Shown: positions 21,601 to 32,790, counted from the first letter of the stretch. The stretch: DNA of 64,000 nucleotides from Sycobia sp. Sy_11 (GCA_018907035.1 JACCIC010000063.1:2742001-2806000), one strand, 5' to 3'. Numbers and translations are program-made. Notes: generated by a model not told the origin, from the letters alone.

Positions 21601-22383
21601 GCTCTACAACATTGGAAAGAGCGCATGGAGAAATTATCTGATCTCCATCTAAAGGCAGCGGAAAACTCGAAAAAAGCGCAGGCAAAGCAAGCTCGCTATT
21701 ATAATGCGAGACGTCGCGACGTGCATTACGCGATTGGCGATCGAGTATGGCGGCGTAATCGCATCCTCTCGTCAGGCATACAGGGCGTCAGCGCCAAGCT
21801 GGCCCCAAAATTCGACGGGCCCTTTACCATCACGGAGAAACTCGGCACGAATGTTTATCGACTGATCGACTCTACGGGAAGAGATGCTGGTAAGCATCAC
21901 GTCGCCGACCTGAAGCCTTACCATCGAGATCACGACCCCGAAGATGATAGCAGTTCCGACACGGAAGAGCCTTCGGGCGAAGAGCGTGACCGCGATGCGT
22001 CAAATTGTAATGTCGAGGCGAGCGAGCGAACCCGCATTGTAACACCACTGGTGAGCGTACGGCGCCCCGACGACGCGCCTCATTGTAATTCCGATACAAG
22101 CGTGCGAAGCGATACCCCCGCGGGCAATGCCACGCGATCTAAGACCGATATCGCACCGCGTAGATTAGGGAGGCCGCGTAGGACGCGAATCGTAACCCGT
22201 CGAAGAACCCAAGCGCGAGCCCCTGCGGAGCCCGATAACAGCGGAGCCGCCTGCCATAACGACGTGCACCTGGTGAGGCGAAAAGTAGGTCGCTCCAGGA
22301 AGAGCGGACGCTCAACCCCACCGCGGGACCAATCTCCCCGCCGCACTCGGGCCCAAGCCCGCGCCCGTCAACGGGCCGACTAG
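18622..22383 (+). CDS. pol: gypsy Pol polyprotein (PR-RT-RNase H-IN), integrase mutated
   Basis: Open frame of 1,253 codons in the -1 frame relative to gag, most likely expressed as Gag-Pol by slippage at 18661. An aspartic protease-like segment has LLDAGAARTALG (Asp at residue ~94; Ala where Ser/Thr is usual). RT spans ~260-430 with VDYRKLN, DLSSAYHQVP and YLDD at 410-413. RNase H spans ~550-670 (TDASDSGLGAVL, DHSSLRWL). Integrase has an HHCC finger ~752-797 and a catalytic core with GDVMG (Asp 824) and PVERVNRT (Glu 919). The expected second Asp reads Val (residue 884, GTC at 21271-21273). A GPF module (~1065-1085) and a ~150-residue acidic then Arg-rich tail follow. No env and no other break. 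Confidence 0.95.
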   Translation: MAWPHLAQLSRVFGKRENGRVIEVQLAPTLRETSEDQHAAARTQGNDDCPLLSVKEEHHDRDSADSATSVDPDRYSRWWVQVGIGEFRIHALLDAGAARTALGAIGLQIASALGRLVRPFPGSGARLATGKIEPIIGQVALPFAIADVEMELDVIIIPDLENDCLLGADFYRAFNAVIHPRDNTMSIEGAADFVPLQLCTVSVTPAYSLASIGLADIDDSQRRALEELLDRMLPPADQPLGCTHLTDHVIDVGDAKPIKQSYYPVSQKIELEMHAQVRKMLDQGVIRRSTSEWSSPVVMVRKSDGSYRFCVDYRKLNSVSKVSAYPLPYMDVILRKLRNARYISTLDLSSAYHQVPLREESRHLSAFTVPGMGLFEWTRMPYGVAGGPATFQQLSDKLIGPEMEPVAFAYLDDVIIATESFDEHLRWLEHILRRISDAGLTINRQKSKFGLAEVRFLGVLVDRDGFRPDPDKIAPILTYAAPKNLKQLRRFLGLASWYRKFLENFATLAEPLTRFTKKNIKYHWGEGQQQAFEQIRALVASAPVLSRPSFGETFVIQTDASDSGLGAVLTQAVDGVERVLSYASRTMTAAERNYSVTERECLAVLWAVRKFRPYVEGYHFQVITDHSSLRWLHSLRNPTGRLARWALELQGFDYEVIHRKGTLNCVPDALSRLYEDEPTCEVASLGVTDVQDPWYLRLRKKVVSDPTNLPWWKVVGQRLYYYRPDPAVEDLVDDQDAWKLVVPKEDRRTVLHECHEEPTAGHFGRHKTYDRIARSYYWPSMHKDVTQFVRDCTVCQQCKVQQTAPAGLMGHRTVTRPWEIVAGDVMGPFPRSTRGYEYLLVFMDLFTRWVECIPIRKANAQTIRRELKDRVFLRFGTPEVFLSVNGTEFRNKIIEKFLVERGVEHSTIPPYHAQANPVERVNRTLKTAIIAFIEESHSTWDAHIAELMFAYNTSVQDSIGVSPAFLNTGRHPSAPGTHRRQEEQRAQIAQEEAALQHWKERMEKLSDLHLKAAENSKKAQAKQARYYNARRRDVHYAIGDRVWRRNRILSSGIQGVSAKLAPKFDGPFTITEKLGTNVYRLIDSTGRDAGKHHVADLKPYHRDHDPEDDSSSDTEEPSGEERDRDASNCNVEASERTRIVTPLVSVRRPDDAPHCNSDTSVRSDTPAGNATRSKTDIAPRRLGRPRRTRIVTRRRTQARAPAEPDNSGAACHNDVHLVRRKVGRSRKSGRSTPPRDQSPRRTRAQARARQRAD
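18661..18722 (+). promoter_or_regulatory. -1 ribosomal frameshift signal with H-type pseudoknot
   Basis: A slippery heptamer G GGA AAC occupies 18661-18667 with GGA and AAC as gag codons, the canonical X XXY YYZ arrangement. After an 8-nt spacer, GGGCGAG (18676-18682) pairs perfectly with CTCGCCC (18697-18703). The loop contains GAGGTC (18688-18693), which pairs perfectly with GACCTC (18717-18722), giving a classical pseudoknot. Slipping by -1 continues exactly in the pol frame. The gag stop (18683-18685) lies just after the first stem strand. Structure and frame are seen in the sequence; function is inferred. Confidence 0.88.
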
Positions 22384-22600
22384 CTTCGATTATTGACTGG
22401 CGCCGTTATTGACGGAGGAACACCGGCGATTGTTACCTCCAAAAACAACTGCGTCTAGGGAAGAGAGTTCTTTACCCGTCCTTCCTCATCCCAGTGATCC
22501 TCAGCGGTAGACCGCAGCCACCCCGTTCCTCATCCTGACACGATGGTCGATCTGAGAGAGAGATGTTGGGTCGAGCTGTCACGCTTCGGCTACCAGCGTC
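22384..22600 (+). other. gypsy 3' untranslated region
   Basis: About 220 bases between the pol stop and the polypurine tract. No env-like frame is present. Confidence 0.8.
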
Positions 22601-22613
22601 TGGAGGGGGGGCG
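22601..22613 (+). promoter_or_regulatory. polypurine tract
   Basis: TGGAGGGGGGGCG immediately before the right LTR. A G-run resistant to RNase H would prime plus-strand DNA synthesis. Confidence 0.8.
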
Positions 22614-23566
22614 TGTGACGAGGAACGCAAGCACTGCGTGCGCCTGCCTTCCCCGTCCCGTTGCTCTCTCTCCAGCCGTAGCATGTACATATTTATCTGT
22701 ATATTTATATGTAAGAACGTTTGTATGTTTCAGGCCGACGCACAACCACCGGCGGAGAGGTAAGTGAGAGAGAGAGCGGGGAGTGGGGAGAGACAGCCAC
22801 GCGCGCGATTTAGACAGACAGAGAGCCGCGAAGAGCACGCACGCGTCGCAACCGGCCTTTCGTGCACGTTTTTTTCTGCTTTGGCATCTCGCCACGGTCG
22901 CGTCATAACCTACGGCGTGCGGGGACACCTTGTGTGTCGAGTGTTTCCCTCGTCTCGTACCTCGTCTTCGGGGAGGGTACCTGACTGGATCGCCGTTCTG
23001 TGCCACAGTGTTGTGGGTGTGTGCGGTGCACACGCGCCGGGCAAGAGTCCGAGCGGACGACTTGTCGTCCGACCCCGCCTCCGCGGAATAGCCGCCCCAT
23101 CCCGGGGTCTCCGGACGTCGACGTCACCACCGCTCCCGGCGAAGGAAGGTGCTGCTGCCGCACGAGTGCAGGGATTACGCGCTGCGGAGTCATCGAGTCT
23201 CGAAACGCTGTAAGTGGCAGCTCCTGTTTTCTCTCTCTCTCTCTCTCTTCCCGAACGCCCCGCGCGCCGTCGCCCCGGCGACCCTCGGCCTGCGTCCCGC
23301 ACGCCTCATATATAGGCGCTGCGTTGTAGTCTTGTTTGCACGGCGTTATTAAAGCTTGTTGGAATTTTAACTATTTTTATTTTATTATTTCGTGTGTGGT
23401 CCGTTAGCCGCCCTACCTCACGCGCAATCCTGAACGCGATATTCGCCCCTCGCGAACCGCCCCTCTCCCTTGCCGAAATCCTTCGGGGCTAAGCCCAGCC
23501 GGGCACGAATTTGCAACGGCCGTGCCCGCCGTCCTCGTGCTCGAGGCGGACACGCGCACCGTTACA
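22614..23566 (+). repeat. right LTR of the gypsy element
   Basis: Same length (953 bp) as the left LTR and about 99.7% identical by eye. One of the differences changes the base after ATTAAA (AAAGC here, AAACC at left). The ATTAAA poly(A) signal is at 23348-23353. Followed directly by the TA microsatellite. Confidence 0.96.
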
Positions 23567-23645
23567 ATATATATGTATATATATATATATATGTATATAT
23601 ATAGATATATGTATATATATATATGTATATATATATAGATATATG

Positions 23646-23697
<52 letters not shown>
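23567..23697. repeat. TA-rich microsatellite, right flank of the gypsy insertion
   Basis: (TA)n with GTATA and GATAT variants, continuing the array interrupted by the LTR element. Confidence 0.9.
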
Positions 23698-23703
<6 letters not shown>

Positions 23704-24214
23704 GTACAAGAAACTTCCCACCGTTTGGCAAAGGATGGCGTCATCAGTGGATCCCAGGAAGTAATTTCATACCTCATGTATTATATTTATACGTTGTGTA
23801 TCTGTCAACAACTTTAGATTTATTATATTAAAATATTTCTTTCGGTGTCGTTTATTGCATCAAGTAAAATTATGTCTAGTTTCCAGTCAAATATTCGGAA
23901 TCTTCTGGAACAAATGTACTGATATTGATGAATTGACGTACCGTGAGTGGTTCAACGTTTAAAAACTGTCTATTTTGCAGTTGAAGATAAGGATCGCTTC
24001 GGAGAGCCGAAAAGTTTTGAAGCCAAGGAATTTTGCTTTGCCCGATAAAGGCAAATTGTTTTAGTCTGGAATTCTTAAATTGCAACAAAGATTGAAAAAA
24101 GTTATAGCTTTCCATAGACGATCCTTTCAATAAAGGATATGTAACTATGTTTTTATAATAAAACCTCACATTTTGGAGAGAGAAAAAACGCTGGAAACTT
24201 ACTTGTACACTGAA
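23698..24214 (+). mobile_element. mariner, internally deleted (MITE-like)
   Basis: A 517-bp element flanked by TA, with TTGGATGTACAAG at the left and its partner (ACTTGTACACTGAA) at the right. The interior keeps scraps of transposase: TYREWFNV and DKDRFGEPK-like N-terminal remnants near 23930-24015, then QRLKKVIAFHRRSF near 24085-24130, which corresponds to the C-terminal ERWEKVIASDG motif. All catalytic residues are deleted. Confidence 0.8.
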
Positions 24215-24655
24215 TACATATTACATCCTATAACCTATTATATAAACATATAACTCCCACTATTTTACTTTTGTTTAGTTTTGTCCATACTTCTTATTGC
24301 CACGTCTCTAACATAGAAAGTGACTCCTACCCTTTTTGCATAAACAAACACTGTATAGAAATGACTCTGTTTTTTCCTTTTGAGAACTGCATAGAAGAAG
24401 CATTGCTTAACTATGAAAGCTGCTAACTTTCTCTTATATACATAGTCTTTACGAGCAGTACAGAATTCTTATCAATTTCATTCACATAGAAAGAGTTGGA
24501 ATTTTTCATCTCTACAAAGTGAAATCGATGAAGAATTGATGAAAATTAAAGATTTTGTTTAAAGGCATTTTGAAGAAAATTACTCCTTTCGACTTCACAC
24601 TTATGTTACATACAAGTTTTCCGGCTATAATAGTCAGTTTATCATTTCAATAATC

Positions 24656-24737
<82 letters not shown>

Positions 24738-25357
24738 GAAGCACAGCAGTCACGAGCTATCTTTCTTAAATAATAATAACACTACTTGTTGTATCACACT
24801 GCAGACATACGGTCCCTACTGCGCATTCTCTCCATAAACGTAGACAATATATACATTTAACATGCATACGTATACATTAGAATAAGTGATGAATTACATC
24901 TGTATACCATTGTATTAATAGCAAATACATACTACAATAACCTAGTCCTAACCTGTACTAGACCAAGACCACAGTTTTCAGGAAAATTGAAAGTGGAAAA
25001 ATGAAAATTAGAAACAGGATTTTCTAATTCTGTGAATTCTACTAGTTGAAAAGCACCTTCACAATGGTAAAATATAACATAAAAGCATTTAGCAAAAACT
25101 AAGAATTTTTTTGTAAAATAATTTGATTGAAATTTCAATAATCGACGTTCAAGTTACCTACGCCTAGTACGGGAAACGCGATAGATGTAGGAAGGAGAGT
25201 TGTCTTGGATTTAAAACTAGGTAATTTATACAATAAAAAGACAAATTAATAAAATAAATAATTAAAAACTTGTCTCTTCGTCAATCAATAACAGAACTAA
25301 TCTTAAATATATGAATCAAATATACAATAATAAATAATTTAAAACATAAACAATATA
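24215..25357. other. AT-rich intronic sequence
   Basis: No coding or RNA feature recognised, apart from a long GA microsatellite. Confidence 0.5.
24659..24734. repeat. (GA)n microsatellite
   Basis: About 37 uninterrupted AG dinucleotides. Confidence 0.98.
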
Positions 25358-26548
25358 CGAGGTGTATTCAAAAAGTGCATGCCCCTGAAGTACAAAAAAT
25401 TTTCAGCAATATTCCTTGCTTACTTTTTAAGTGGCAGCCGCTAAAGTTAGATATGTTTTTTCGACCTCGGCGATTTTCGTTTCTGAAAAAAATGAAGCAA
25501 AGAATTTATATTCAATTTAGCGTAAAAAATAAAATAAAGTGTAGTGAAGTTTGTAAAACGTTAACAAAGGCATATGGTGAGTCTGCTATGAATAAAGCAA
25601 GGCTTTACGAGTGGTATAAGCGTTTCCAAGATAGCCGCGAAAACGTTGAAAATAACGAACGACCCGAACGTCCAAGCACATCAACAACCGATGAAAACGT
25701 GAAAAAAATGAAAGAAATGTTTATGAACGATCGACGAATCAGAATCAGAGAAGTCGCTGATGATGTTGTCATATCAGTTGGCTCATGCCGTAGAATTTTT
25801 TCGGATGTTTTGGACATGAAAAGTGTGGCAGCAAAATTTGTTCCAAAATTGTTGAATTTCGAACAAAAACAGCGGCGAATTGAAGTTGCTCAAGAGTCGC
25901 TAAATGTAGTTAATAACGATGCAGAACTACTAAAACGTGTTATAACAGGAGACGAAACATGATTTTACGGATATGATGTCGAAACTAAGGCTGAGTCGTC
26001 CCAGTGGAGTCATTCTGGAGCGCCAAGACCGAAAAAGGCTCGACAAGTTTGGTCGAATATGAAGGTTATGCTCACTGTGTTCTTCTATTTTAACGGCATA
26101 GTACATCATGAATTTTTGCCACAAGATTAAACAATCAATAAGGAGTACTAATATACAGATAATCAGAAAAAAATACGATAATGCACCTGCTTACACTTCA
26201 TTGCTTGTTCGTGAATTTTTGGCCAAAAACAAAACTTTAACGATGCCTCAGGCTCCTTATTCGCCAGATATGACCCCATATGACTTTCTTCTATTTCCAA
26301 AAATAAAGAGAACATTAAAAGACCGTCGTTTTACAAGCATAGATGACATTAACAGCGGATGGCTGAAAGAGCTAAAAGCTATTACAAAGATCGAGTTTCA
26401 AAAATGTTTCGAGGATTGGAAAAAGCGTTGGCACAAGTGCATTATATCCGAGGGGGATTACTTTGAAGGGGAAAAAAAAGATATTGATGAATAAATAAAT
26501 ATTTTTTTCTTAAAACAAAAATTCTCGTTATTATTTTAATATACCTCG
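25358..26548 (+). mobile_element. mariner, nearly full-length pseudogene
   Basis: Ends CGAGGTGTATTCAAAAAG (left, after TA) and a diverged partner at 26525-26548. The transposase starts near 25453 or 25492 (MKQRIYIQFSVKNKIKC) and is open to GDET, where TGG (Trp) has become TGA at 25960-25962. The frame continues through KARQVWSNMKVMLTVFF to a further stop, and ~20 residues are lost near 26130-26170. KYDNAPAYT (D2) and MTPYDFLLF (D3) follow, and the C-terminus KRWHKCIISEGDYFEG is intact (stop 26492-26494). All three Asp are present. Same family as 30765-31706. Confidence 0.9.
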
Positions 26549-26994
26549 AATAAATACATAATTTAAATATATAACTACTTCATGTAATACATATATGATC
26601 GACGAATATACTTAAAATATTAGCAATCAAACGAAATAAAAGAATAATTAGTTATTTATACATATTAAGTAATAATTATTTCTATTTTACAAAGAAGAAT
26701 ATTTTCTTCCTCAACAAAAATATTAATAATACGACATAGAACACTAATAAAAACATATTAATAAAATATTAAGAAAGATTAATTAATAAAAAAGATATTA
26801 GCTAATAATATAATAGTTAATAATAAAATATATAAATATAGTAATTAAGAATGAAACATAGAATTATCAGCGGTAAATAAACAATTGAAATACTAACCTG
26901 TAAATATTTACTAAATTTAAGTACATAAATAAATAATATAAGTATATGTTGATAGAAATAGGTTATAATGAAGAATTAATTCGATAATAATATA

Positions 26995-27700
26995 ATGCAA
27001 AATCTCTGGGTCAAAATACCGAAGCGCAAGAACAAATCAGAATCTCGACAAAATACAAATAAGTCAAAGAAGCATGCCGTGACGACGATGCCTGCATTGA
27101 TAAACGCCATTACAATCCCCTGTCGTGCCGAACAGATTCACTTTCTAGCTACCAAGAAAAATATTGATCAGCATATAAAAACGGTTCTAATCCAATCAAA
27201 ATGATAGTCGATATAGCCCTTGTCACGTGTATCGATGGGTACATTCAAAAATCACCGGTGACGAGAAAAGATTCCGCCACGGGAAAAAGAACAATACCCG
27301 CATTGATGGACTTTTTGATTACACCTTCACCAAACTTAACTCGCCCTAAAAGACTGTATCCATCGATACCATCAAATCCCTGCGATCACAAATGACAAAG
27401 ATAGTCAAACAATATAGTTGTTGGAACTGCGGTGTTCAGGGCCATTAGTACGCCATTTGTCCACGCCCATGGAACTCCAAGTTCTGCTACAAATATGATA
27501 GATCCTAGAGACGTGCACATGTGCACGTCTTATTGGAAGCGACCGACGGCTTCCACATTGTCTTGGAAGGAAGAGAGTGATAGCGGCGCGCAGTCATCCA
27601 GGAAGCGGGGAAAAACGATGTGTCAGCAGTGTAACAGCATGGCAGAGGATGAAAAGGTGCAGGCTAATGATCACTGGTAATGATAATCGTGTAAGGGGCG
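26995..27700 (+). pseudogene. possible retroelement Gag remnant with a zinc knuckle
   Basis: One frame near 27412-27500 reads SCWNCGVQGH, a stop, YAICPRPWNSKFCYK. This resembles the CX2CX4HX4C knuckle plus a second cysteine pair at the end of many LTR-retrotransposon Gag proteins. Upstream frames (27000-27400) are Lys/Pro-rich and broken. No RT or LTR is visible nearby. The family is uncertain. Confidence 0.4.
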
Positions 27701-30700
27701 ACGGTTTATTTGAACAAATAAATCCCACTCGATTGCCGCACACAAATTTCCTCCCCATCATATAGAATCATCCCAATCGTACCAACCATATAAAAATTTC
27801 CTCTATCACGACACCCCTGTGATTTCCTTTCGTGAGACCAGCGAAACCTGAACATGTAAAATCACGACGTAAAATAAAATCATAATACAGGATCGTGCTA
27901 CGAAATGCTGGAATCTATCCTCACTATATCGGAAATCTTGCAATTGCGCAGTGATGGTGAGCAAGGACCACTAGGGAATAATTTTATTAAAACGAGGGAA
28001 CATTAGCTCTTGAAAACGTAGCTACTGCCTCGTCCACCAACGCTGCTTCTGGCATAATCAGCTGATGCCATCACTAATAACATCCCTATTTCCAGTAAAA
28101 CCGATCACCGAAAATCAGCAGAAGCTAAAAAAAAGATCAAATACGGAAAGCAAGAAGAAGCTAAGAAAATCTTATAATTAAGACCTTTATATAAGACATT
28201 ATATAATTATACTTAGCTCGATAGTTATCTTTATTTTTTTAACCATTTCGCGATCTCACATAGCATAAACAGAGATTTACAATAATTCTTAAGTTATTAA
28301 CTATTAATAATTATTACTAGTTATTAATAGTTGTAAAGTCAAATATTAAGGTTGAAAGTAGTTAGGATTTGAGAGTAGAACAGCGTGCGGAATAATAGTT
28401 AGTAGTAAAATATTGATTAGTTATAATACATAAAAAAACTGAAGAAGTAGTTATTAGGTAATAAAATAGTAGTAGTTTAACGAATCTTGTAAATAGAAAT
28501 CAACAACACCCACAAAAAATCTTCGTGTGATACCATTTATTAGAATACGTTAGAATAAGATATCAATCAGTAAGCAAGTGGACACAATTACTATATAGTA
28601 TCATCGCGAAACGGCTGTGACTTCTGTAAACACTAAAGGATGCAAAGGTAGAATAATTAATCACAAATTTTTTTTGCTCATTTACTAAACCATAGACTTA
28701 TTTGAATTAGATGTAAGAAAATTAACATTATTTCTTCTCCATTTTCCACTCTATTGCGCTCCTTTCGCTTACAACCCCCTCTATAGCTAAATACATCTTG
28801 AGAAGGGGAGTTACTCCATTTTAAAAACTGAGTGTGCATGCACGTAAACGAAAATACCTCAGATAAAAACCGCTAGAGTATGCGCATGGCTTGCCGAACG
28901 TCAGAAGAAAAAAAAGAGAAGAAAGCGGCTCTCTTCTTACCTTCACCATTGAAGATGTGTGACATCAACCAGAGTAGTTTCATCAAAAATAGATACCTGC
29001 CAATAGTTCTTCACTTTCTTCTACACAGTTCATTACCGAGGTCGACCAGCATCAGGTGCAACCCGTAGCCCGTGTATACCCTCATGCCACGTCGTAGTCT
29101 TCCCGCGTGCAGCTTTCCCCCCTTCGCGTACATAGATAAGTGTAAAACATTGAACACAGAATTCAAGCGCTCTATCAACTGTACGAATTTCCGTTAAAAA
29201 ACAAGAATGTAATCCTGAACTGTTACTTTTTCATTTTTCTAAAATCTGTGACTACAATTGCTTCTGGATATAGTTCAAATATAATTACAAGTCTGATTCC
29301 GATAGTTGTGCTGGGTATACTTATATTTCCTTAGAAGAAAATTTACGAGGGGATACATAATGACATAGAAAGAAACTTATATTCCAAGCACTAAATAGAA
29401 TCGGATTATTTATAATAACTTTTCTGTACCGTACAGAAATAATATTGGTATTATTAGAATTTCTCCGAATGAAAAACAGCGCCAAAAATGTGTATTTAAG
29501 TGCGATAATAACGTCAAATATTGTTATATTTTCTGTCGCAGAAAGATTTCGAGAAATAAATACTGAGCAGAATAATTAAATATCTATAAAAATTGGAAGG
29601 TTTTAGAATAAAATTTTTGTTACATATTGTTTTTATTACTTTTTTTTTAAAGATATTTACTACCGTACCTTTCACTTCCTTCTGATTCAAACTAAGCTAG
29701 GAAATATATCGCGTAAGTTATCGGGAGCGAGGTAGGAACATAATATATTTAAAAATTTCAAATATTGATTTCAATATTATTCTCAATATAAAATTTGTCT
29801 TTGCATATTTTTAAAAATGATCTATCTTTAAATTTTTTAAAGTTTAGGAATTGATGATACCAATTTGATGACACTATCAGGCTTAGAATGAATCCTTGCG
29901 TTCACATGGCGCTCCTTTGCTAGGTTCTTAATTTTCATTCTCACTGTTCTATAGCGCTTTTGGATCATACATTACAGCTACGTCGATGGTTTCCAGAATT
30001 TCCTAATATCTGCTTATCTTTTCGATAAGCAACAGCTCTGTTATTAGCTGATCAGTTAATATGGAATGAATTCCCATGTCTGATTACATTAGGTTTGATA
30101 TAGTGTGGTAGGCATACACCACTCTAACTTCAGCTATGTGAGTAGCTCTTTCCCTTTGCTTCTATATGGTATCTGCCTAAATTGGTGATATTAACAGTAA
30201 TTTTTAAATGAACATCGATAGGAGTTGAGCACTTCTAGGCTATTTGGACTCTACTATATTTAAGATAGTTCTAGTAAAAGCTATAGCTATTTTTCGTCTT
30301 CTTTAAGGCAATATTCACAGATTGTTTTTGACAGAGATACGTGCATCATAGCTAACACGAAGACCTATTCTCTATGCATCGTTTTTTTTATCCATTTGTG
30401 AACTGATGACATTGAAGAGAAACTACAGAAGTGATCACCTTGTAGCTTAACTTTTTCTTTGATTTTGAAAATAGATGACATTTGTATTACCATATTTTTC
30501 CAATGGTATATACTCTTTTATCTACCAGACCTTTTTAACTTACTATATTCCTTCATGCATCGAAATATACTTCTCACTATCCTTTAACTTTTATATGGAG
30601 ATTTTGCTTGTAATAAAAAAATATACCATGCTACGTGCTCCTTTTTTCTGCTACCTGATTTCTAATTAGCGTACAGGTCACTTTTAGTATTGCTAGTAGT

Positions 30701-30764
30701 ACATGCTAAGTGCTGAAACTGATTGATCATATCTTGTGTGACTCTCTCCAAAGTCTATGCATTA
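27701..30764. other. AT-rich intronic sequence, no gene identified
   Basis: Several short frames (for example 28880-29068) with no recognisable motif. A slightly GC-richer patch occurs around 28860-29120. Nothing could be supported as a gene or RNA. Confidence 0.45.
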
Positions 30765-31706
30765 TCGTGATGTAAAAGCCATGAATTGATTATCCAAAGT
30801 TCCGGACGGTTTTTACATATACCCTCTCGCAAACGGCGCTTAACTTCAAGGTAGTACTCCTTATTCAAGGAATGAAAATCCTTCAATAAGGAGTAAATAT
30901 GAAAATCCTTATTGAACTCCTTGTGGTAAGAGTTTCTGATGCACTACAACCCAGTAATCAAAAAAGACAGTTAGCAAAACATTGATATTTGATCGAACTT
31001 GGCATGCTGTCTTCGGTCTTGGTTCTTCTGGGCTCTTCCGTTGGGACGATTAGGAATTGGAACAATACACCCACGATTCACCACCAATTATAAGTCTCTT
31101 AAGAAAATCAGCATCGTTATTGACTTCACTAAACATCTCCTGAGCTATGGTCAAGTGACTGTTCTTTTGATCAAAATTAAGCAGTTTTCGAACGAATTTC
31201 ACTGACATACGTCTCATGTCCAAAACATGAGAAAAAATAGCATAGCATGAGCCGATCGATATGCCAACATCTTCAGCAACTTCTCTGAACACAATATCTT
31301 TCACTGCTTGAAGGTTTCCATCTGTTGTTAACTTACGAGGTTCGTCTTCGACATCGTCTCGGACTTCCTGGAACAGCTTGTACCACTTACATACATTCTT
31401 TTTACTCAAAGTAGTCTCACCATATGCATCTGTCAACATTTCAAGAGTTTTAGGGCACTGAATTTCTTTTTTGACAAAAAATTTAATGTAAACTCTTTGC
31501 TCTATTGTTTTGGTAAAAGAAAATCGCCGAGCACACAAAACACTTATAACTTTGTATGCCTGTCATAAACAAATAAATGCTAAAGAGCTAAAGCCGTGAA
31601 TATATTCTCGGTACCACTATACCAGCACAAATTAAAGAAAAATTGATAATCGAACAGAGTTACCCTCGATGTTTGCAAAGTCACTTTATTATTTGAACAC
31701 ACTTTG
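30765..31706 (-). mobile_element. mariner fragment, D3 end lost
   Basis: The outer end at 31706 (CAAAGTGTGTTCAAATAA on the minus strand) follows TA. The transposase starts at 31538 (MCARRFSFTKTIEQRVYIKF) and is open to about 31053: HTH region, REVAEDVGISIGSC, then IIGGESWVY, where D1 is replaced by Gly. Further pieces follow (EEPRPKTACQV, LLTVFFDYWVVVH, RPELW, WLLHHDNA with D2) down to about 30765. The D3 half and the other terminal repeat are missing. A short repeat of an AAAATCC(T)TCAATAAGGAG-type motif disrupts the frame near 30860-30925. Confidence 0.82.
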
Positions 31707-31750
31707 TATATTAGTCAAACAAGGCTTATTTAATAACTCAAATATCTGAG

Positions 31751-31957
31751 CAAATGAAATCTATAGATTCTAGAAATCCATGTACTGACACAGTAGCATA
31801 CTACATTAGTAATAAAAATATTATTAATCACAATAATCTTGAATTATTACATAATATTTGTAAGAGTGAAAGACTAAATCAATTAAAAATTAGAGATATA
31901 ATTAAAGAGAACGTCACTAATGATAACACTAAATTCGATATTTCACTGTTATTACAA
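31751..31957 (+). CDS. candidate internal exon, 69 codons
   Basis: An open stretch just after the 31706 mariner end. ATCTGAG gives an acceptor before 31751 and CAA|GTAATA a donor at 31958. The piece is 207 nt and can be read phase 0 at both ends, exactly what fits between the two helicase exons. The peptide (begins QMKSIDSRNPCTDTVAYYIS) is rich in Asn, Ile and Leu and looks protein-like. I do not recognise it in the FANCJ family, and the polypyrimidine tract is weak. It could be an insect-specific insertion in the helicase, an exon of another gene, or chance. Confidence 0.3.
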
Positions 31958-32690
31958 GTAATAACAAATGTATAGTCCTTTTTAAAGTCCCCTCCTCCTA
32001 TCCCCATTTGACACAAACCTCCAATATATATGTATCTTTAGTATGCTATTCTTCATTTCGTATATTACTTTGAAAATAATATAATTATCGAACTGGCAGT
32101 TATAATAAATATAAATTATGTGCAACTGTAATCCAAGGTTTATTTTTTGTAACAGAATTAATATATTATTATTCCATTTTATGCTTTTGGTTTAAAATAT
32201 CTTATGATGTACTCTCTTAAATCTCTTAAATGTCTCTCTACTCTCTCTTTCTCTCCCTCTTTCTCCTTCTCTCTTTATTTTTCTCAGTGCAATTTCCTGT
32301 ATAGTATAGTATATGTCACAGGACTCTTATTCACCTTGGCATATGTATAGCGTGCGGTAATAAAATGATTTCATATCTATTAATTTTTTCTCAAATATGA
32401 GTGCCCTCAACAAATATGGATGAACATTTTTTCTTTCGAATCCTTATTACGAAAATAGTAAAGGATTTTGAGTCAAATTAGATTTTTATGAAGAAACTGA
32501 TAAATATTACGATATATTAAATAACTTTAATCTTTAACCAATGTTTCAAATGAATGTTGTAGATCTTACTAAAATATATATTAAAATATTTTGATTCTTT
32601 TACTACAATACATATATTTTTAGAGAAAAAGAAAATTAAATATAAGCATATTAATTTACGCGATATTAAAATTATAATAAAAATCATTGT
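31958..32690. other. intronic sequence with a CT-rich patch
   Basis: AT-rich, with a CTCTCT-rich tract at 32215-32285. Nothing else seen. Confidence 0.5.
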
Positions 32691-32697
32691 TTAAGTC

Positions 32698-32790
32698 CTA
32701 CGATGGCTCGATCGCTAAAGCGAAAGCTTAGTAATTCGGTGATCCGCGTTCGAGTCCGAGTCTCGACTGAATGATACCAGTACTGCTGTA
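32698..32790 (+). repeat. tRNA-derived SINE fragment (A and B boxes)
   Basis: GATGGCTCGATCGCTAAAG resembles a tRNA A box and GCGTTCGAGTCCGAG a B box, about 40 bp apart as in a tRNA promoter. The cloverleaf is not fully convincing (no clean acceptor stem). A tRNA-derived SINE head is the best reading. Confidence 0.5.

Larger units (their letters stand above)
13941..23566 (+). mobile_element. complete Ty3/gypsy LTR retrotransposon
   Basis: A 9,626-bp element with two 953-bp LTRs (TGTGAC...TTACA), a primer-binding site right after the left LTR, gag and pol in overlapping frames, and a G-rich polypurine tract just before the right LTR. The flanks fit a 4-bp ATAT target duplication, though this is ambiguous within the TA repeat. 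I counted about 3 differences between the LTRs (near 14007, 14247 and 14681), so insertion was recent. There is no env: only ~230 non-coding bases follow pol. Pol order PR-RT-RNase H-IN places it in Ty3/gypsy. It lies in the sense direction within the helicase intron. The integrase lesion makes this copy doubtful for independent transposition. Confidence 0.97.

Noticed and set aside
22384..22613. Possible env gene after pol
   Set aside because: Only ~230 bases, no long frame, signal peptide or membrane segment.
24659..24734. Possible CRISPR or structured repeat
   Set aside because: A simple GA dinucleotide run with no spacers; insect nuclear context.
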